The translations under genes and the position numbers were made by a program. A DNA stretch of 64,000 bases from an uncultured Prevotellaceae bacterium. GTDB lineage: Bacteria; Bacteroidota; Bacteroidia; Bacteroidales; Bacteroidaceae. This document shows, piece by piece, positions 60,639 through 64,000 of this stretch; positions within the stretch are counted from its first letter, which is position 1, and every line of letters begins with the position of its first letter. The notes beneath the pieces were generated by a model. It worked only from the letters and a program-made list of their open reading frames with translations. It did no database searches and was not told the DNA's origin. Where the stretch lies: the NCBI GenBank assembly GCA_902792635.1, contig CADBAG010000001.1, forward strand, positions 92,860 through 156,859. Reading direction: 5' to 3'.

Positions 60639-60646
60639 TAATTTTG
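60639..60646 (+). promoter_or_regulatory. -7 element for trx
   Basis: TAATTTTG, 35 bp before the thioredoxin start. Confidence 0.5.
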
Positions 60647-60681
60647 CATCATCTTATTATTTAAGAGAAAGGAAAATAACT

Positions 60682-61002
60682 ATGACAGTAGAAGTAACAG
60701 CTGATAATTTCGAGCAGTTGAAGAATGGCGATAAGCCTTTTGTCGTTGACCTTTGGGCAACTTGGTGTGGTCCTTGCCGTATGGTAAGTCCTATCATGGA
60801 GGAGCTCTCCAACGAGTACGATGGCAAGATTGTTGTTGGTAAGTGCGACATCGAGGCCAATGAGGATATCCCCATGCAGTATGGCGTGCGTAACATTCCG
60901 ACAGTATTGTTCTTCAAGAACGGTCAGCTCGTCGACAAGTTCGTGGGCGCTGCCGCTAAAGGTAAGTTCCAGGAGAAGTTTGACAAGCTCTTGGCTGACT
61001 AA
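60682..61002 (+). CDS. trx: Thioredoxin
   Basis: A 106-residue cytoplasmic disulfide reductase with the classic active site WCGPC (Cys29 and Cys32), the cis-proline in RNIPTVLFFKNG and a standard single-domain length. No signal peptide. It has its own promoter, and a strong terminator follows at 61024-61066, so it is a separate unit from tsaE. Confidence 0.95.
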   Translation: MTVEVTADNFEQLKNGDKPFVVDLWATWCGPCRMVSPIMEELSNEYDGKIVVGKCDIEANEDIPMQYGVRNIPTVLFFKNGQLVDKFVGAAAKGKFQEKFDKLLAD

Positions 61003-61008
61003 TTATCT

Positions 61009-61066
61009 CGCCTGATCATAAAGCAAAACCTTGCATTGGATTGTCCGATGCAAGGTTTTGTTTTTT
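61009..61066 (+). terminator. trx terminator, copy 1 of a duplicated 57-bp segment
   Basis: CAAAACCTTGCAT/ATGCAAGGTTTTG, a perfect 13-bp stem with an 11-nt loop, followed by TTTTTT. The 15 or so bp before it (CGCCTGATCATA) are shared with the second copy at 63685-63741. Confidence 0.93.
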
Positions 61067-61164
61067 AACCACTGCAAAGTAAAAAAAAATCTTTATCTTT
61101 CCTGTCACAAAACAATCATTCTTCCGTATTATAAATAGAACAACAGACAAGAAGGTTTCATCTG

Positions 61165-61641
61165 ATGACACAGGAAGAGTTCCAACAAGAAGCCGTAAGG
61201 CTTCGCCCCATGCTGCTCAAAGCAGCCAAAGGCTATCTGCACAACGACGCTGACAGCGAAGACGCCGTGCAGACAGTGTTGGTGCGCCTGTGGACAATGG
61301 TGGACAACGTCCGAAAACCCATGGACGGGCTGGCTGCCGTCGTGCTGCGTCATCACTGTATGGATGTCATCCGACAACAAGTGAGAACAACGACGCTCGA
61401 CGGGCATGACCAGGCGGAAGAGGAGGAAAGCGAAGACTATGCAGCCCAACTGACCAGGCTCATCAGTCAACTGCCGCCTTTGCAACAGACGATTGTCAGG
61501 CTCCGACACATCGACAACCAGTCGTTTGCACAGATAGCCGCACTGTTGGACATGAAGGAAGCGACGGTAAGGAAGAACCTCAGCCGTGCCCGACTCGCAT
61601 TGAAAGACATGATATTGAAGAAACAAGCATACAATGAATAA
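61165..61641 (+). CDS. ECF-type RNA polymerase sigma factor
   Basis: A 158-residue sigma factor. Region 2 includes LKAAKGYLHNDADSEDAVQTVLVRLW and DVIRQQ; region 4 includes LPPLQQTIVRLRHIDNQSFAQIAALLDMKEATVRKNLSRARLALKD. The next gene overlaps its end by 8 bp and looks like its anti-sigma partner. The operon appears bounded by duplicated terminators. No TAnnTTTG element is evident in front, so it may be autoregulated from its own promoter type. Confidence 0.88.
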   Translation: MTQEEFQQEAVRLRPMLLKAAKGYLHNDADSEDAVQTVLVRLWTMVDNVRKPMDGLAAVVLRHHCMDVIRQQVRTTTLDGHDQAEEEESEDYAAQLTRLISQLPPLQQTIVRLRHIDNQSFAQIAALLDMKEATVRKNLSRARLALKDMILKKQAYNE

Positions 61642-62086
61642 CAAGGATTATATCCATCAGCTCACCGATAAGTTTATGGAGGGCGAGACGACACTCAAGG
61701 AAGAGCAGGAGCTTTACCGCTACTTCTCCCAGGGTGACGTGGCCGAAGACCTTCTGCCGCTGCGACCGCTCTTCACAGGACTGGCTGCCCTGCCTTCGAT
61801 GTACGAGGAGCCTTCGACAACAGACCGGCATGAAGACGGGCACACAGCCCTCGTTCATTTAGTGGTTCGCTGGACATCCGTGGCGGCCGCGGTGCTCCTT
61901 CTCTTCCTTGGCGGCACGGCCGTGTACCGTTCACAGAACTACAGTGAGGTCATTGTCTATGGGCATAAATCCAACGACGCCGCTCTGCTCCATCACGAGA
62001 TGGCCTCAACGATGCAGCAGCTTGAAATGCAACCGGAGAACAGCGTCAAGGCGCAATTGGACGACGTACTGTTAGGACAAGACTAA
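61634..62086 (+). CDS. Putative membrane anti-sigma factor
   Basis: A 150-residue protein with a charged N-terminal cytoplasmic half (LTDKFMEGETTLKEEQELYRYF), one transmembrane segment near residues 80-97 (SVAAAVLLLFLGGTAVYRS) and a periplasmic tail. The topology and the overlapping position behind a sigma factor fit an anti-sigma role; no zinc-binding anti-sigma motif (HxxxCxxC) is seen. The periplasmic part could sense envelope state. Confidence 0.68.
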   Translation: MNNKDYIHQLTDKFMEGETTLKEEQELYRYFSQGDVAEDLLPLRPLFTGLAALPSMYEEPSTTDRHEDGHTALVHLVVRWTSVAAAVLLLFLGGTAVYRSQNYSEVIVYGHKSNDAALLHHEMASTMQQLEMQPENSVKAQLDDVLLGQD

Positions 62087-62133
62087 GGATGGACCTTTAG
62101 GAGAAGAATAATAAAGGACAACACGTATACAAC

Positions 62134-62592
62134 ATGAATAATATGAAGAATAATATGAAGAGCTTGATTGTTCTCATTCTCATGGCAGCCCTTCTGCCCC
62201 ACGCCGCCATAGCCCAGACGGGCCTCCACAGCGACGCTGTCTTCAAAGGGCAGGTGGTGCCGCAGAATGCCATGGTGGAGGTGAAGGTCAGAGGCCGGAC
62301 GCTGAGCCGCTACCGCCTGACGTTCTACCACAGCGTACGCTTCAACGCCACGGCGCAGCAGAAAGCATCCATCAACAACCTCGTTGAGCGTGACGCGAAG
62401 CAAGCCGTCTCCACGGAGACAAGGAAACAAGGAGGACGGCGCTCCCTCATCCTCAGTCTGCCTCCCAACGGACAGATGCGCCGTTATCTCTGTTATATCT
62501 CCGGCGGACACGGAAACAAGAATGCCATCACCCTCGTCTATATGGAAGGGAAAGTGGAAAGCATCGATGAACTCAGAAAACTAATACAATAA
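62134..62592 (+). CDS. DUF6108-like secreted protein
   Basis: A 152-residue exported protein. Signal peptide: LIVLILMAALLPHAAIAQ, following three closely spaced ATGs (62134, 62143 and 62155), so the exact start is uncertain. The mature part is basic and beta/alpha mixed, with VEVKVRGRTLSRYRLTFYHSV and RSLILSLPPNGQMRRYLCYI. It resembles small Bacteroidota proteins of the DUF6108 type that lie behind ECF sigma genes. Function unknown. Confidence 0.6.
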   Translation: MNNMKNNMKSLIVLILMAALLPHAAIAQTGLHSDAVFKGQVVPQNAMVEVKVRGRTLSRYRLTFYHSVRFNATAQQKASINNLVERDAKQAVSTETRKQGGRRSLILSLPPNGQMRRYLCYISGGHGNKNAITLVYMEGKVESIDELRKLIQ

Positions 62593-62603
62593 CAAGCAAG
62601 ATT

Positions 62604-63470
62604 ATGAAGAACAAGATTCTCTTTTTTGTTGCCATGCTCTCAGTAGCAACAGCGAAGGCAGCCTCATTCATGCCGCCCGACACGCTCGTCGTGAACAAGC
62701 CCAACCGCGTGACGGTCATCACCACCGACTCCATGCAGACAATCCACATCGAAGGCAGAGACGGCAACCCACAATACAACTACCGGAACACGCTGCAGCT
62801 CGTCGACAGCAACTATGTCAGCACAAGCGGCATCGACAACGACTTCAGCTTCTCCATCGGCCCCCTGCGCAATAAGAAATGTAAGGAGACCTATCCAAAA
62901 AGACAAATCAGCATGCATTTCTATGCAGGATTTAACGGGGCACCGGGTATGCCGAACTCTGTAGACATCAGCTCGTTCCGCTCGTGGGAATTGTGGTGGG
63001 TTATCGCACAATATGACTATTTGACGCGCCACCACGGGTTCTCGGCAGGCTTCGGTGTAGACTGGCGCAACTATCGCACCCGTGACGATGTGCAGTTCGT
63101 GCTCGACGGCGATGAGCATTTGGGACTGACGGGCTACGACGACGGTATGCGCCCCAAGTTCTCACGCATCAAAGTGTTCAGCCTCACCTTCCCCGTGCAG
63201 TATGTGTACAGGGCCGGGAAGTTCGGATTCTCCCTCGGACCCGTCATCAACCTCAACACGCATGCCAGCGTACTGTCTAAGTGGAAAGAAGAAGGACGCA
63301 CAGTCAAAGAGTCGCACAAGGGCGTACACGTCAACCCCGTCACCGTGGATGTCATGGCAACACTCCACGCGCCCTTCGGTAACTATTATTTCAAGTACAG
63401 TCCGTCTCATCTCGTCAAGGACGGCTGGGGCCTGAGGTTCCATACGCTCTCCTTCGGCGTGTTCCTTTAA
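62604..63470 (+). CDS. Outer-membrane beta-barrel-like protein
   Basis: A 288-residue exported protein with signal peptide ILFFVAMLSVATAKA. After a small soluble stretch (residues 25-75) the rest is alternating beta strands, ending with the aromatic terminus SFGVFL typical of outer-membrane proteins. It is the last gene of the sigma operon, 11 bp after the DUF6108-like gene. It may be the regulated output or a sensor in the outer membrane. I do not recognise the exact family. Confidence 0.6.
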   Translation: MKNKILFFVAMLSVATAKAASFMPPDTLVVNKPNRVTVITTDSMQTIHIEGRDGNPQYNYRNTLQLVDSNYVSTSGIDNDFSFSIGPLRNKKCKETYPKRQISMHFYAGFNGAPGMPNSVDISSFRSWELWWVIAQYDYLTRHHGFSAGFGVDWRNYRTRDDVQFVLDGDEHLGLTGYDDGMRPKFSRIKVFSLTFPVQYVYRAGKFGFSLGPVINLNTHASVLSKWKEEGRTVKESHKGVHVNPVTVDVMATLHAPFGNYYFKYSPSHLVKDGWGLRFHTLSFGVFL

Positions 63471-63684
63471 TGTCAGGGAGCTCCCATAATGTTAGGCAGA
63501 CTCCTATAACGGGTCAAAAATAACGCACCTTGGACGGGATAGAACGATATGCTCATAAAATCGGCTTTGGGTGTCGCAAAATAGGAAAACAGGCAAGTTG
63601 GTGACGCGTCACAACGACTTTCCCTTAAAAACAGGCTTGCGCGGTAACTCCTAACTCCTATCTCCTAACTCCTAACTTCTTTCA
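63471..63684. other. Gene-free stretch before the second terminator copy
   Basis: No convincing ORF. It holds the palindromes GGGAGCTCCC (63476-63485) and GTGACGCGTCAC (63601-63612). It ends in a 7-bp simple repeat, CTCCTAA, of about four to five units (63645-63678). Confidence 0.7.
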
Positions 63685-63741
63685 CGCCTGATCATAAGCT
63701 AAACCTTGCATTGGATTGTCCGATGCAAGGTTTTGTTTTTT
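63685..63741. terminator. Second copy of the trx terminator segment
   Basis: 57 bp with only a few differences from 61009-61066, including the perfect CCTTGCAT/ATGCAAGG stem and T run. It is direct in orientation to the first copy, 2.6 kb away. Confidence 0.9.
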
Positions 63742-63768
63742 GCTTTCTGGGGATGTGTCACGGATGCG

Positions 63769-63900
63769 GCACGATCGTACCACATACGAGGCGCGATCGT
63801 ACCACATACGAGGCGCGATCGTATCACATACGAGGCGCGATCGTATCACATACGAGGCACGATCGTATCACATACGAGGCACGATCGTACCACATATGAG
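63769..63900. repeat. Six 22-bp tandem repeats with CGATCG cores
   Basis: Six head-to-tail units of GCGCGATCGTACCACATACGAG, with GCAC/GCGC and TACC/TATC variants, each starting 22 bp apart (63769, 63791, 63813, 63835, 63857, 63879). Every unit holds CGATCG and a CGTA...TACG inverted pair. There are no unique spacers, so it is not a CRISPR. Because 22 is not a multiple of 3, all three forward frames stay open, giving false ORFs. Confidence 0.95.
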
Positions 63901-63906
63901 GTGTCT

Positions 63907-64000
63907 TTTACTGAAATCGCTTGTCAAAGTTCGACCAGGTTTACTGAATTGCTTGTCAATATTTAGTCAACTTTACTATTTTGCTTGTCATCTTTGACCT
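63907..64000. repeat. Degenerate 32-bp tandem repeat running off the window
   Basis: TTTACTGAA...GCTTGTCA recurs at 63907, 63940 and 63972; the GCTTGTCA core is spaced exactly 32 bp (63919, 63951, 63983). The array is cut by the window end. Confidence 0.75.

Noticed and set aside
63769-63900. CRISPR array
   Set aside because: The units are contiguous with no unique spacers, and no cas gene is seen.
63706-63997. Three overlapping plus-strand ORFs of 62-93 residues with a repeated peptide
   Set aside because: They are the translation of the 22-bp array in all three frames. A 22-bp period keeps every frame open, and there is no start context or known domain.

Overview
The window looks like chromosomal DNA from a Bacteroidota bacterium, most likely Prevotella or a close relative (Segatella, Hallella or similar). 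The reasons are: many genes preceded by the Bacteroidota -7 element TAnnTTTG, often as divergent pairs; several families largely confined to this phylum (DUF4924, DUF4296, DUF5686, DUF4738, DUF6057, DUF6108-like, HU-CCDC81/SPOR proteins); bacterial serine palmitoyltransferase; and intergenic repeats. It is mostly core genome. No rRNA, tRNA, CRISPR array, prophage or transposase was seen.

Layout. 1-4.8 kb (minus): the 3' part of rfbD, DUF4924 and LysE-type genes, then a ClC chloride protein and a Sua5/YciO protein. 5-6 kb (plus): a ROK sugar kinase. 6.2-14.6 kb (minus): a probable operon ileS - TraR/DksA-like - lspA - DUF4296 lipoprotein - C69 peptidase - AI-2E permease. 14.7-19.2 kb (plus): engB, an ABC-F ATPase and a DUF5686 barrel. 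19.3-27.2 kb (minus): an AspT/YidE-type transporter, then rsmG - metallo-hydrolase - ruvC - twin ABC ATPase - 5'-nucleotidase - NudC. 27.3-29.9 kb (plus): HAD phosphatase, beta-helix lipoprotein, cdd. 30-32.3 kb (minus): HU-CCDC81/SPOR protein, FHA protein and an HMA-AraC regulator. 32.5-36.3 kb (plus): rfbC, DUF4738, a tiny T9SS-CTD-like protein, an L,D-transpeptidase and an ECF sigma factor. 36.4-44.5 kb: prs (minus), nspC, rpsF-rpsR-rplI, a zeta-type toxin-antitoxin pair, and fabD with a GH13/AlaX-like fusion. 44.5-50.1 kb: RNase G, a 29-residue basic protein, HU and a lipid kinase (minus), then spt (plus) and kdsB (minus). 50.2-54.6 kb (plus): MORN protein, glgB, DUF6057. 54.8-56.3 kb (minus): psd-pssA. 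56.4-61.0 kb (plus): dnaE, tsaE, trx. 61.1-63.5 kb (plus): an ECF sigma / anti-sigma-like / secreted protein / barrel operon. 63.5-64 kb: a gene-free repeat block running to the window end.

How the genes work together. Envelope and lipid functions recur: rhamnose (rfbC, rfbD), Kdo activation (kdsB), sphingoid bases (spt), phosphatidylethanolamine (psd, pssA), lipoprotein maturation (lspA), fatty acids (fabD) and peptidoglycan cross-links (L,D-transpeptidase). Glycogen/alpha-glucan genes (glgB, GH13, ROK kinase) and translation/replication genes make up most of the rest.

Most notable: (1) IleS carries a rearranged signature, G-I-H-H in place of H-I-G-H, the alteration associated with mupirocin-hyper-resistant IleS2; (2) one ORF fuses a complete GH13 glucosidase-like enzyme to an AlaX-like tRNA-editing domain; (3) a compact small-ORF/zeta toxin pair has a palindrome inside its promoter spacer; (4) several families of intergenic repeats, one of which supplies the C-terminus of a membrane protein; (5) a sigma-factor operon lies between two near-identical copies of the trx terminator; (6) two unrelated arrays of 22-bp tandem repeats. 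All identifications come from reading the sequence; no database search was run.
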